A DNA stretch of 64,000 nucleotides from an uncultured bacterium (lineage in GTDB: Bacteria > Cyanobacteriota > Vampirovibrionia > Gastranaerophilales > Gastranaerophilaceae). Numbering within the stretch: the stretch's first letter is position 1; every line of letters begins with the position of its first letter. The stretch spans positions 62,001-126,000 of the forward strand of contig CASEDF010000002.1 of the NCBI GenBank assembly GCA_949286705.1, read 5' to 3'. Of the stretch, positions 1 to 8,573 are shown piece after piece. Position numbers and translations under genes: made by a program. The notes under the pieces are model-generated. The model made no database searches and was not told the DNA's origin. It was given only the letters and a program-made list of their open reading frames with translations.

Positions 1-950
1 ATTCCTAAATCACTCATGTGTAATAAAATAAGTTCGCCTTCAACGTATTCAAACCCTATGTTGGTGGTATTCGGAACTCTGTTGGAAACGCCTGTATTGA
101 GTCTGGAATTGTATATATTTTTCAAAATATTTTTCTCAAGTTTATCTCTCAGACGTTTAACTTCCGTTGCTTCGTATTTCAATCCGTCCATTGCAAGTTC
201 AGCTGCTTTTGCAAGCCCGGCGATGTACGGAACATTCTCAGTCCCTGCACGTTTGCCGCGTTCCTGATGACCTCCGACGATTAGGGGTGTGATAAGTGTT
301 TTTGAATTTACGTACAATGCGCCCACGCCTTTTGGTGCGTGGAATTTGTGACCTGAAATTCCGAGTAAATCAATTCCGTTTTCCTGTACGTCAAGAGGAA
401 TTTTTCCCGCAGCCTGAACAGCGTCTACGAAAAATTTTGTATCAGGGCTTTTTGATTTTATAATTTCGGAAATCTTTTTAATCGGAAAAATAACTCCTGT
501 TTCGTTGTTAGCCCACATAACGGATACCAGCGCCGTATCAGTGGTGATTGCGGCTTCTAATTGCTCCAAATCTAAGTCGCCGTTTGAATTTACGCCTATA
601 TAGTCAACTTTGTATCCCTGTTTTTCAAGTGTTTGATAAAGGTTCAAAACGCAAGGGTGTTCAACTTTTGTAGTTATAATGTGTTTTTTTGATTTATTGT
701 AGTTCAAAACGCCTTTTATTGCGGTATTTGCGCTTTCTGAACCACAGGAGGTGAAGATTATTTCTTTTTCGTCTTTTGCGTTTAAAAAGTCTTTCAAAAC
801 GCCTCTTGCTTCTTTGAGCGCATTTGAGGCTTTTTTGCTGAAATTATACATGCTTGACGGGTTTGCGTATTCTTCTTTGAAATACGGCATCATAGCGTCA
901 AGAACACGTTCATCTGTTTTTGTTGTTGCGTTGTTGTCTAAATATATCAT
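1..950 (-). CDS. nifS: Cysteine desulfurase NifS, 3' end outside window
   Basis: Group I cysteine desulfurase: a PLP enzyme that removes sulfur from cysteine and passes it to the NifU scaffold. About 316 N-terminal residues are in the window. It starts MIYLDNNATT, the hallmark NifS/IscS N-terminus, and contains ISGHKFHAPKG near residue 200, which carries the PLP-binding lysine. The frame stays open to base 1, so the C-terminal part, including the catalytic-cysteine loop, may be partly missing. The start ATG at 948-950 overlaps the nifU stop (ATGA, 947-950), so the two are one operon and probably translationally coupled, nifU first. Confidence 0.95.
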   Translation of the reverse strand, partial: MIYLDNNATTKTDERVLDAMMPYFKEEYANPSSMYNFSKKASNALKEARGVLKDFLNAKDEKEIIFTSCGSESANTAIKGVLNYNKSKKHIITTKVEHPCVLNLYQTLEKQGYKVDYIGVNSNGDLDLEQLEAAITTDTALVSVMWANNETGVIFPIKKISEIIKSKSPDTKFFVDAVQAAGKIPLDVQENGIDLLGISGHKFHAPKGVGALYVNSKTLITPLIVGGHQERGKRAGTENVPYIAGLAKAAELAMDGLKYEATEVKRLRDKLEKNILKNIYNSRLNTGVSNRVPNTTNIGFEYVEGELILLHMSDLG

Positions 951-1774
951 ACTTCTATAACCTCAATATCTTCATCCAGTGCGGTTTTAAGCGTCTGTTC
1001 CACAAACCTTTTTATTGTCAGGGTTGCATTTTTGCAGGAGGAACATTTGCCGTGAAGTTTTACGTAAATTTTGTTGTCCTGTATGTCAACAAGGTTAATG
1101 TCGCCGCCGTCTTTTTGGAGTTCGGGGGAGATTTGGGTTTCAATTATGTTGTTTATTTTCAAAATTCTCTGGGTCGGCGAAAGTTTTGGTTCTGATTTTT
1201 CTTTTGTATAATATGTGTCGATTATGTCTTGAATAAGCCCTTTGCATTTGCCGCAGGCACCGCCGGCTTTTGTGTAGTTTGTAACTTCTTCAACTGTCTT
1301 GAGTCCGTTTTGTTTAATTGCGTCCCAAATCAGATTTTCTGTTACATTGAAGCAGGTGCAGACGATTTTTTCAGGCTTTTCAGGTTCTCTTAAATCATCC
1401 AGATCCTGATAGTCGCCCCAATTTTTCAGAGCATCTTCAAGCGCTTCATAGCCCATAACCGAGCAGTGCATCTTCTCCGGCGGCAGTCCGCCCAATTCAT
1501 CGGCAATATCTTTGTTGGTAATCTTTCTGACTTCGTCTACTGATTTTCCGATAATCATTTCGGTTAAAATACTTGAACTTGCAACGGCAGAGCCGCATCC
1601 GAAGGTCTGAAATTTCGCATCGGTTACGATATTATCTTTTATCTTTAAATATATTTTTAACTGGTCACCGCAGGACAATGAACCGGCGCTTCCGATTGCG
1701 TCCGCGTCATCAATTTTTCCGACATTTCTCGGGTTTCTGTAGTGATCCATTACTTTTTCCGAATAATCCCACAT
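947..1774 (-). CDS. nifU: NifU iron-sulfur cluster scaffold, three-domain form
   Basis: Full-length (275 aa) modular NifU, the scaffold on which Fe-S clusters are built from NifS-derived sulfur. Residues 1-125 are the IscU-like domain with its three cysteines (SLSCGDQ, TFGCGSA, KMHCSVMG). Residues about 135-185 are a BFD-like [2Fe-2S] domain (CTCFN and GGACGKCKG). Residues about 205-275 are the Nfu domain with CSSC. The three-domain form is typical of nitrogen fixers and of anaerobes that use Nif rather than Isc/Suf for general assembly; no nitrogenase gene is seen here. A GGAG Shine-Dalgarno precedes the ATG, and nifS follows with a 4-bp overlap. Confidence 0.96.
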   Translation of the reverse strand: MWDYSEKVMDHYRNPRNVGKIDDADAIGSAGSLSCGDQLKIYLKIKDNIVTDAKFQTFGCGSAVASSSILTEMIIGKSVDEVRKITNKDIADELGGLPPEKMHCSVMGYEALEDALKNWGDYQDLDDLREPEKPEKIVCTCFNVTENLIWDAIKQNGLKTVEEVTNYTKAGGACGKCKGLIQDIIDTYYTKEKSEPKLSPTQRILKINNIIETQISPELQKDGGDINLVDIQDNKIYVKLHGKCSSCKNATLTIKRFVEQTLKTALDEDIEVIEV

Positions 1775-1865
1775 AGTTTTTTCTCCATACTAAAATTGTA
1801 GCTCAAAAAATTTTAGTTTTAAAGTTAATTAATATAATTTTAATGTTTTAAAGACGTTAGGTCGC

Positions 1866-1950
1866 TAAGTCGATAAGACGTAAAATTCATTTTATCAATC
1901 AATAGCGTACATATACCCAAATGGCTTTTATTAAAGAACTTATCGACTTA
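1866..1950. repeat. 12-bp perfect inverted repeat between nifU and the LD-carboxypeptidase
   Basis: TAAGTCGATAAG at 1866-1877 is the exact inverse of CTTATCGACTTA at 1939-1950, with a 61-bp loop. The right arm contains the stop codon of the LD-carboxypeptidase gene. It could be a transcript-end stem or an insertion scar; there is no long T run. Confidence 0.5.
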
Positions 1951-2830
1951 TAATCCCCTTCCCATCGAGAAATACTTTTGCACCGTATGGCAGGGTAATT
2001 TTTTGAGCTCCGTGCGTAATTTTAAACCCGCCGATTACGGGTATGTTGAGTTTTTCACCGATTTCTTTAAATAATTCATCAAGCCGTTCGGGGGTGTCGA
2101 CTTCCAAAAAATCACCGGGGATAACCCCTTTGATATTTCGGGTGAATTTATCAATATTAATCAATTGTGATAACATTTTATCTATTTTGTATGCGGGTTC
2201 ATTCAAATCTTCCGCAAAAAATATAAAATCCTCATCCGGTATAAAATCCTGTCCGCAAAGCGATACAAGTGTCGCAAGATTTCCTCCCCACAAAATTCCC
2301 TCTGCACTGCCGGATTTGTAAATCTTCGGCGGGTCGGGTTTTATTTCCAATTCATCTGCGGTAACAGCATTAAAAAACGATTGTACGGTGAATTTGTCGG
2401 GATTTTCCGCCCCGAAATCACCTGATGCCATTGGACCGTGAAATGTCATAAGATTTGATTTTTTCAAAAACATTGCGCAGAGCGCCGTAATATCAGAATA
2501 CCCGCAGAAAATTTTCGGATTTTCGCGGATTAAATCGTAATCAATCTTTTTGATAAGCCTTATTGCGCCATAGCCCCCGCGCATACAGATTATGGCATTG
2601 ATTTCGGGAGTTTTGAAAAATCGGTGAAGTTCTCCAAGCCTTTTTTCGTCCTCTCCCGCCATACCGTGAAATTTTTCAAATGCATTATCGCTTAAAATAA
2701 CATTATAGCCGAGGCTTTTAAAAAAATTTTCCGCGCGCACAATACTCATTTTATCCTCTACAGCGCCTGAGGTTGCAAGAATTCCGATTGTGTCGCCTTT
2801 TTTTAATTTTTCAGGTTTAATTAAGTTCAT
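1940..2830 (-). CDS. LD-carboxypeptidase (S66 family, muramoyltetrapeptide carboxypeptidase)
   Basis: Serine peptidase of the S66/LdcA-MccF family, which trims the terminal D-alanine from cytoplasmic murein tetrapeptides during cell-wall recycling. Length 296 aa is normal. The N-terminus (KGDTIGILATSG) is typical, the nucleophile elbow GYSDIT lies near residue 109, and the C-terminal part has PVIGGFKITHG with the conserved His, while FFAEDLNE carries the catalytic-type Glu. There is no signal peptide, in line with a cytoplasmic enzyme. It is transcribed divergently from dnaX; the two starts are about 40 bp apart. A peptide-immunity role as in MccF is possible but no toxin genes are nearby. 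Confidence 0.88.
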   Translation of the reverse strand: MNLIKPEKLKKGDTIGILATSGAVEDKMSIVRAENFFKSLGYNVILSDNAFEKFHGMAGEDEKRLGELHRFFKTPEINAIICMRGGYGAIRLIKKIDYDLIRENPKIFCGYSDITALCAMFLKKSNLMTFHGPMASGDFGAENPDKFTVQSFFNAVTADELEIKPDPPKIYKSGSAEGILWGGNLATLVSLCGQDFIPDEDFIFFAEDLNEPAYKIDKMLSQLINIDKFTRNIKGVIPGDFLEVDTPERLDELFKEIGEKLNIPVIGGFKITHGAQKITLPYGAKVFLDGKGIISR

Positions 2831-2836
2831 AAACTG

Positions 2837-2866
2837 TTGTCCAATTTGATTATGTTTTGCTATAAT
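2837..2866 (+). promoter_or_regulatory. dnaX promoter, TSS predicted at or next to the start codon
   Basis: TTGTCC (2837-2842), 18-bp spacer, TATAAT (2861-2866), then only six bases before the ATG at 2873. No Shine-Dalgarno fits in this space, so a leaderless mRNA is expected. It is one of at least fourteen such arrangements in the window. Confidence 0.65.
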
Positions 2867-2872
2867 TATATC

Positions 2873-4714
2873 ATGAACGATAAATACATACCGCTATACC
2901 GCAAATACCGCCCGCAAAGGCTTGATGAGCTTGTGGGACAGGATCATATTAAAAATGCTCTTACAAACGCGATTGAGCTTAACAAAATTTCGCACGCGTA
3001 TTTGTTTACTGGCCCCCGCGGAACGGGAAAAACTTCCACCGCACGTATTTTTGCTAAATCTTTAAATTGCAAGCAAGGACCTACGATTAACCCCTGCGGT
3101 GTGTGTGAAAGCTGTGTGGATATTACAAACGCCGTTCCCATGGATGTTATTGAAATCGATGCCGCAAGCAACAGAAAAGTTGAAGATACTCAAAATATTC
3201 TGGAAAAAATTCTCTATGCACCGGTTTACGGCAAATATAAAATCTATATTATCGACGAAGTCCATATGCTTTCTAATACGGCATTCAATTCTCTTTTGAA
3301 AACACTTGAAGAACCGCCGGAAAACGTTATTTTCATCCTTGCGACAACGGAAGTTCACAAAGTTCTTGATACAATTAAGAGCCGCTGCCAGAGATTTGAT
3401 TTCAGAAGAATTACAACCGATGATATTGTTAAACATCTGAGATATATCTCCGATAACGAAAAAATTAATATAACCGATGACGCTTTGTTTACGATTGCTA
3501 AAAATTCGGCGGGCGGAATGCGCGACAGTATTGCACTTCTGGATCAGTTGAGCATTCTCGGCGGCAAAGACGCAATTACAACCGACGACATAAATCAGCT
3601 CCTCGGAAGAATTTCGTTTGATGTTTTGTACAAGCTTGCCGGTGCCCTTGTAACCTCCAATCCGCAATCTGCGCTTGAAATGCTTGAAAATATCTATAAT
3701 TCGGGAAATGAACCCGTTCAGATTCTGTCTAATCTTCTGGACTATTTGAAAAATCTTTTAATTGTAAAGAATTGCCGCGAAGAAATTGTTTTTGAACTTA
3801 CACAGTTGAATGAAGCGCAGCTGGGCGCTTTGAAAGAACAATCCTCCAAGGTTGAAACTCATCAAATTATGTCGCTTGTCGATAAGTGTGCTGAATATAT
3901 AAAGGAAATTAAATTAACCAATAACCCCCGCCTCTGGCTTGAGGTCGGGATTATTGACCTTGCGAATTTGACTGAAAATACAAAGCTTGAGGATTTGCAA
4001 AAAAGGCTTACGGAACTTGAAGCGGGTCACACTCCGCAGCAAGCCTCTTATAAAACTCCGCCGGCACCGGTTACAAAGCCTGAAATTTTATCAAAACCGG
4101 AAATTAAAAAAGAAATTCCGAAAGAGCCTGTAAAAGCCGTTCAACCGGAAGTTTCCGATGTAAAAGAACCGGAGCCGGTCAAACCTGTTGCGCCGGAACC
4201 TCCTGAAATAGCGGAAGATTTTTCACCGATGCCGAAATCTCAGCCTGTTGATTCGTCCAATGATATTGCGGCTTTGTGGGGCAGATTGCTTGAAAATATA
4301 TCAAGCCTTCCGACAAAATCCCTTCTCCGCCAGTGGGCTAATCCCGTTGAGCTTTCGTCCGAAAAGGTTGTTATAAGTATTAACAGTGAAAATCTTTTAA
4401 AACAATTTTTAGAGGGCAACAAAAGACAGATTCTGTCTGATGCGGTAAATGCTTTGTTCAATCATACAAATATAGTTGTAAGACTTCCGCAGCCCGATGA
4501 CAAACCCGTAAAGGAGAAAACTCCCGCCCCAAAGTCTAATGCGGCGCCTCCGCCGCCTGTTAGCCTTGAACCTCCGGTTGAAGATTTGCCGGCACCTGAG
4601 GAAATTGAAGAAGCAAAAGCAGAGGCTGTACAAAAAATTCCTGTACATCAGACAATGCGCTCCGATATGGTGAATATGGTTGTGGATTTGTTTGACGGCA
4701 AATTCTTAGACTAA
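2873..4714 (+). CDS. dnaX: DNA polymerase III subunit gamma/tau
   Basis: Clamp-loader ATPase subunit of the replicative polymerase, 613 aa. Residues 1-230 form the AAA+ module: Walker A GPRGTGKTS, a zinc module with CGVCESC, DEVHML Walker B, SRC sensor/arginine finger region. Domain III follows to about residue 370. A Pro/Lys/Glu-rich linker (about 390-470) precedes a conserved C-terminal domain, as in long tau-type proteins. I place the start at 2873 (MNDKYIPLYRKYRP), not at an upstream in-frame ATG at 2837, because the family begins there and the -10 box ends six bases before it. The gene's last 9 bp overlap the end of the convergent MEMO-like gene. Confidence 0.96.
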   Translation: MNDKYIPLYRKYRPQRLDELVGQDHIKNALTNAIELNKISHAYLFTGPRGTGKTSTARIFAKSLNCKQGPTINPCGVCESCVDITNAVPMDVIEIDAASNRKVEDTQNILEKILYAPVYGKYKIYIIDEVHMLSNTAFNSLLKTLEEPPENVIFILATTEVHKVLDTIKSRCQRFDFRRITTDDIVKHLRYISDNEKINITDDALFTIAKNSAGGMRDSIALLDQLSILGGKDAITTDDINQLLGRISFDVLYKLAGALVTSNPQSALEMLENIYNSGNEPVQILSNLLDYLKNLLIVKNCREEIVFELTQLNEAQLGALKEQSSKVETHQIMSLVDKCAEYIKEIKLTNNPRLWLEVGIIDLANLTENTKLEDLQKRLTELEAGHTPQQASYKTPPAPVTKPEILSKPEIKKEIPKEPVKAVQPEVSDVKEPEPVKPVAPEPPEIAEDFSPMPKSQPVDSSNDIAALWGRLLENISSLPTKSLLRQWANPVELSSEKVVISINSENLLKQFLEGNKRQILSDAVNALFNHTNIVVRLPQPDDKPVKEKTPAPKSNAAPPPPVSLEPPVEDLPAPEEIEEAKAEAVQKIPVHQTMRSDMVNMVVDLFDGKFLD

Positions 4715-5416
4715 ATACCACCCCCCGTAACCCGTTACATTTGAGGTGTCGTGGTTTGTTTGTGAAGAGTTTGTGTGTCCTGTTCTGACAAATTCAAGGT
4801 CATTTTGCTTTGCAAATTCTATTGCCGCGCAAATTCCTATGGCGCCGTCCGCAAGCTCCATATCCAAATCCTGAATTTGTTTCCGCTCTATCATTCTTGC
4901 AGTCTGTTCATCCAGTTTTATGTTCTCTCTTTCAGGTACATATCGGCTTAAATTGCTTACGATTACGGTTGTTCCGCGCTTAATTATGCCGGCAATTTTT
5001 TTATAATCTTCGCACCCGTAAATAACCGGTGTCACCGTGACATGCGGAAACAGGTATTTTATAACGGGAAGCTGGCATGTGAGGGCGCTTTCGGCTTCAA
5101 AAATTTTATTATTTACTTCCAAATCCGCAGCCTCAATTCTTAAATCGCCAAAAGGGGTTTCAAATCTTTCAGCGTCAGTGGTTACGGAACCGTAGATTTT
5201 GTTGTATATAGCAGGCGCAATTATAGTAAGATTTTCAACGGTTTGTTGTATTGTCGCATATACGCCGAACGTGATTTCCGCGATGTATTCGTATGCGGCA
5301 TGCGGTGTTATTATCAGTTTTGCGCCGGTATCCGAGCAGGTTTTGCGGGCTTTGAAAATATTTTCAAGTGATTCTTTTGTGTCAAAAAGACCACTGTAGG
5401 ACGGTGAAATTTTCAT
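4706..5416 (-). CDS. MEMO/AmmeMemoRadiSam-B-like protein with degenerate metal site
   Basis: Belongs to the MEMO fold (AMMECR1/Memo/radical-SAM system B), related to extradiol dioxygenases. Seen: PHAAYEYI for the usual PHAGYxYSG, TPFGDLRIE for TPLG, CQLPVIKYLFP for the EHSLEVQLPFL strand, and a C-terminal GYGGWYL. The motifs that normally supply metal ligands are changed: GPSH reads APAI, EHS reads ESA, and SSDxSHY reads SNLSRY; one His (PHA) and the Cys (GICAA) remain. This suggests lost or altered catalysis. 236 aa. The ATG has TATAAT six bases upstream (5423-5428) and no Shine-Dalgarno, so it is probably leaderless. Confidence 0.7.
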   Translation of the reverse strand: MKISPSYSGLFDTKESLENIFKARKTCSDTGAKLIITPHAAYEYIAEITFGVYATIQQTVENLTIIAPAIYNKIYGSVTTDAERFETPFGDLRIEAADLEVNNKIFEAESALTCQLPVIKYLFPHVTVTPVIYGCEDYKKIAGIIKRGTTVIVSNLSRYVPERENIKLDEQTARMIERKQIQDLDMELADGAIGICAAIEFAKQNDLEFVRTGHTNSSQTNHDTSNVTGYGGWYLV

Positions 5417-5433
5417 AAAAGCATTATAGCGTT

Positions 5434-6468
5434 TTACGTATTTTTATCTATCGGATAATAGGTTAGTAAAATATCCGGATCAAAAAATTCAACGCTGTCG
5501 ATTTTGTAATTCGTGCATTCTGAAATTTTAGTAATTTTTTTGTAGTCAAAGCAGGATTTTGCACTGTTGTCGCCCGTGATTTTCGGGGCTAAAAAATGAT
5601 AAATCTTATCGGCGTATTTGAGCGCTTTGCCGTTAAGCTTGCCTCCGCATTCAATCAAAACACTCATAATTCCGAGTTCGTAAAGTTTTTCAAATACGAA
5701 TTCAAGACTTATTTTGCCGTCTTTGACAGGCGTTTTGATAAAATTTATGTTACCTTCAAGGTCATCTTCTTTTTCGTTAAAAACGTAAATTTCGCCCTGC
5801 TTATATATTTGGGACTTCAAGTCTGTTTTAAGTTCGCGGTCAAGGATAATCTTTTTTTTGTGTTCCATTTTGGGATTATCCGCGATAACCGTTGTTGAGC
5901 TTGTCATAATCGCATCATAGCGTCTGCGGATTCTGTGAACTTCTTCTCTTGCTTTTTCTCCTGTTATCCATTTGGAAGATCCGCTTGATGTCGCTATTTT
6001 CCCGTCAAGTGTGGTTGCTGTTTTTATTGCCACAAAAGTTTTTTTCTCTTTTATGTTCTTTATAAAAACTTCATTAAGCTTTTTGCATTCATCCTCCAAA
6101 ACTCCGACTGTTACGTCAATTCCCGCAGCTTTAAGCTTGTCGATTCCGCTTACGCTCGGGTTGGGGTCAAGCATTCCCACAACAACGTGTTTTATGTCTT
6201 TTTCAATAATAATATCCGTGCAGGGCGGGGTTTTGCCAAAATGCGAACACGGTTCAAGATTTACATAGAGTGTGTCGCCGTCGCCTTTATTGATTTTTAA
6301 AAGCGCGTCGCGTTCCGCGTGGTTTTCTCCGTATTTTTTGTGGTATCCCGTTGCAATTACATTATCAAATTCGTCCGTAATTACGCATCCCACAAGCGGG
6401 TTCGGGGAGGTGCCGCCTTCACCGAGTTTCGCAAGCTCTATACACTTTTGCATATATTTTTGTTGCAT
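5434..6468 (-). CDS. ribD: Riboflavin biosynthesis deaminase/reductase RibD
   Basis: Bifunctional enzyme of riboflavin synthesis: N-terminal cytidine-deaminase-like domain (residues 1-145) deaminates the pyrimidine intermediate, and the C-terminal reductase domain (about 146-344) reduces the ribosyl side chain with NADPH. Zinc motifs HAERDA and PCSHFGKTPPC are intact, and the reductase has KTATTLDGKIA and IECGGKLNG. Length 344 aa is typical. No other rib gene is in the window. TAAAAT (6475-6480) ends six bases before the ATG, so a leaderless transcript is predicted. Confidence 0.95.
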   Translation of the reverse strand: MQQKYMQKCIELAKLGEGGTSPNPLVGCVITDEFDNVIATGYHKKYGENHAERDALLKINKGDGDTLYVNLEPCSHFGKTPPCTDIIIEKDIKHVVVGMLDPNPSVSGIDKLKAAGIDVTVGVLEDECKKLNEVFIKNIKEKKTFVAIKTATTLDGKIATSSGSSKWITGEKAREEVHRIRRRYDAIMTSSTTVIADNPKMEHKKKIILDRELKTDLKSQIYKQGEIYVFNEKEDDLEGNINFIKTPVKDGKISLEFVFEKLYELGIMSVLIECGGKLNGKALKYADKIYHFLAPKITGDNSAKSCFDYKKITKISECTNYKIDSVEFFDPDILLTYYPIDKNT

Positions 6469-6525
6469 AATTGTATTTTATCGTAAAATGTGATAAATTT
6501 AAAGAAAATGTAAAGGAGTATTATT

Positions 6526-7188
6526 ATGGTTGATATCAAATACATCGGTCACAGCGCGTTTCAGATTACAAACGGTGAAAACGCTGTTCTTATTGATCCT
6601 ATGGTTAAGCAAAATCCCAAATATGATTGGAAAAAAGAACCAGTCAGAGATATTTTGTTAACCCATGCACACGGTGATCATCTCGGACAGGCAATTGAGA
6701 TAGCAAAAGATTTGGACATAGAAATCACGGCAGTACCGGAGCTTGCGGCATATTGTAAAGAACAGGGCGCTAAAGCTAAATCCATATCGCTTGGCTGCTG
6801 GCTTCAATACAGCTGGGGGCGTGCAATATTTTTGCCGGCATTTCATTCAAGTTCGCTTCCTGACGGACGCTACGGCGGCTGCCCCGCAAGCATATTTCTG
6901 GATGTTGCAGGCGCAAGAATTTACCATGCCGGTGACACCTGCCTGTCAGGCGAGATGAAAACAATTAAAGAACTCTATGCCCCGCAAATCGCCATGCTTC
7001 CTATCGGAGGAAATTACACGATGGACGTTGAGCACGCTGCAATTGCGGCTAAATGGTTAGGCGTCAAAACGGTTATTCCTATGCATTACGGAACTTTCCC
7101 GGAAATCGAGGCTGATGTCGAAAAGTTTATTAAACTCGTTAATTTTAACAATACCTCGGTGGGTGTTTTGGATCCCGAAAAAATATAG
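6526..7188 (+). CDS. Metal-dependent hydrolase, UPF0173 (metallo-beta-lactamase fold)
   Basis: Small (220 aa) metallo-beta-lactamase-fold protein of the UPF0173/YtkL family. Seen: GHSAF near the N-terminus, the metal motif THAHGDHLG near residue 45, HAGDTCL near 130, and MHYGTFP near 190. Family members are cytosolic hydrolases of unsettled substrate. An AAGGAG site lies at a good distance from the ATG. The ATP-grasp gene follows 16 bp downstream on the same strand, so they are likely cotranscribed. Confidence 0.85.
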   Translation: MVDIKYIGHSAFQITNGENAVLIDPMVKQNPKYDWKKEPVRDILLTHAHGDHLGQAIEIAKDLDIEITAVPELAAYCKEQGAKAKSISLGCWLQYSWGRAIFLPAFHSSSLPDGRYGGCPASIFLDVAGARIYHAGDTCLSGEMKTIKELYAPQIAMLPIGGNYTMDVEHAAIAAKWLGVKTVIPMHYGTFPEIEADVEKFIKLVNFNNTSVGVLDPEKI

Positions 7189-7204
7189 TATTTAGTGAGG
7201 TGTT

Positions 7205-8179
7205 ATGAATATTTTATTTGTTATAGACAGAATTGAACTTAAATATTTTGAGTTCAATGATCTGGTGACTAATTTTTGGATGATAAAAGAATTTTTGTCG
7301 CGCGGAAATGAGGTTTTTATCACGACTATTGATAAATTATCCTTGAAATCCGGTGTAGCGTATGCATCAGGTTTTGATTCTTACGAAAAAGACGGAAATA
7401 TATTTTTTGACAAAACAAAGGAATATACAAGAAAAATTGAGGATTTCCGGCTTGTAATGTTCAGACCCGATCCTCCGGTTGATCTGGATTATATAAATGC
7501 CACATATATTTTTGATTTTGTTGACAGAGAAAAAACATTTATTCTGAACGATACAAAGTCAATCCGTGATTTTAATGAAAAACTTCATGCAGTTTTATTT
7601 AATGATTTGATGCCGAAAAATATTGTGACGGCTTCGCGTTCGGATATACTTGAATTTTTGGCGGAGAATAATGAAATAATCCTGAAGCCTTTGAACAAAT
7701 GCTTTGGCTCCGGCGTAATGTATTTGAAAGACGGCGACAAAAATACATCTGTTATCATAAATTCCGTAACAAATAACGGCACAAATATGGTTATGGTGCA
7801 AAAATATCTCCCGTCCGCGGTTTACGGCGATAAAAGGGTTTTAATAATCGGGGATACGGTTTATGACTATTGCGTGAGAAAACTTCCGAGCAATAATGAT
7901 TTCAAATTCAATGAGCATAAAGACGATTGTATTAAAAAAGATGTTCTGACGGATTCGGAAAAAGAAAAATTTACCCGCCTTGCTCTTGAACTCAATAAAC
8001 GCGGAATCTATACGGCAGGATTGGATGTTGTGGACGGCAAAATCCTTGAGGTCAATGTTACAAGCCCATGCTATTTTATAAGAGAAATTAATAACGCGTT
8101 TAATATAAGTTTTGAAAAAATTATTATTGATAAAATTTTGTCGATTGTTAATTCAAAATCAATTTATAAAGTTTTGTAA
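7205..8179 (+). CDS. gshB: Glutathione synthetase-like ATP-grasp ligase
   Basis: ATP-grasp protein of the bacterial GshB family (324 aa; typical 315-325). Residues 1-115 resemble the GshB N-terminal domain, with FRPDPPVDLDYINATY matching the MRKDPPFDxxY motif of GshB. The ATP-grasp part has EIILKPLNKCFGSGV for the usual KPLDGMGG motif and ends with DGKILEVNVTSP, which carries the metal-binding Glu/Asn. The GMGG loop is altered to CFGSG, so the substrate may not be gamma-glutamylcysteine. No gshA is in the window. Start has a GAGG site. The symbol is by homology only. Confidence 0.72.
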   Translation: MNILFVIDRIELKYFEFNDLVTNFWMIKEFLSRGNEVFITTIDKLSLKSGVAYASGFDSYEKDGNIFFDKTKEYTRKIEDFRLVMFRPDPPVDLDYINATYIFDFVDREKTFILNDTKSIRDFNEKLHAVLFNDLMPKNIVTASRSDILEFLAENNEIILKPLNKCFGSGVMYLKDGDKNTSVIINSVTNNGTNMVMVQKYLPSAVYGDKRVLIIGDTVYDYCVRKLPSNNDFKFNEHKDDCIKKDVLTDSEKEKFTRLALELNKRGIYTAGLDVVDGKILEVNVTSPCYFIREINNAFNISFEKIIIDKILSIVNSKSIYKVL

Positions 8180-8246
8180 AGTTTTTGTTTAAAAGCAGCA
8201 AGAATTTATTTCACGGCCTTTGTTATATTTGTAAAAGGAGAAAAAT

Positions 8247-8573
8247 ATGGCATTGAGTAAAATAATCGGCGGTTTAGCCAAAAGCGGCAACATCAGATTT
8301 TCAAAAAAGTTTCCTGAAGCTCAAAAGAAAGAATTGTGCAATTCTGCAGCGTTTAAAGCTTTGAATCAATCAGCAAAAGAAAAGAAAATTTTTATTTCGG
8401 TTTCTCCTATTCATCGCAATGGTCAAAAAGACGGGATTAGGCTGAAGTTTTCGCAAAAAATGTTTGACGGGTTAAGATTTGTAAAACGTCATGTCGGTAC
8501 TCTTAATGCGGTTGACAAATCAGCGGAAGAGGTTTTGCAAAGTACGGCAAGAGCCGTTGATTTGATGGGTTAA
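8247..8573 (+). CDS. Small basic protein, function unknown
   Basis: 108 aa, Lys-rich, no membrane segment or recognised domain. A strong AAAGGAG site lies before the ATG. The stop overlaps the stop of the convergent tsaD gene (8570-8573). Coding is supported by the ribosome site and by clean packing between neighbours. I do not recognise the family. Confidence 0.6.
   Translation: MALSKIIGGLAKSGNIRFSKKFPEAQKKELCNSAAFKALNQSAKEKKIFISVSPIHRNGQKDGIRLKFSQKMFDGLRFVKRHVGTLNAVDKSAEEVLQSTARAVDLMG

Noticed and set aside
947-1774. nifU/nifS as evidence of nitrogen fixation
   Set aside because: Three-domain NifU is common in non-fixing anaerobes and no nitrogenase gene is seen.
3062-3667. 201-codon ORF opposite dnaX
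   Set aside because: Antisense shadow of a highly conserved AAA+ domain.
3999-4005. AAAAAAG in dnaX as a programmed -1 frameshift site for a short gamma form
   Set aside because: The heptamer is in the wrong register relative to the reading frame (CAA AAA AGG) and no stimulatory stem is obvious.
4721-4726. C6 run at the end of the MEMO-like gene as a phase-variation tract
   Set aside because: Six bases is within chance and it affects only the last residues.
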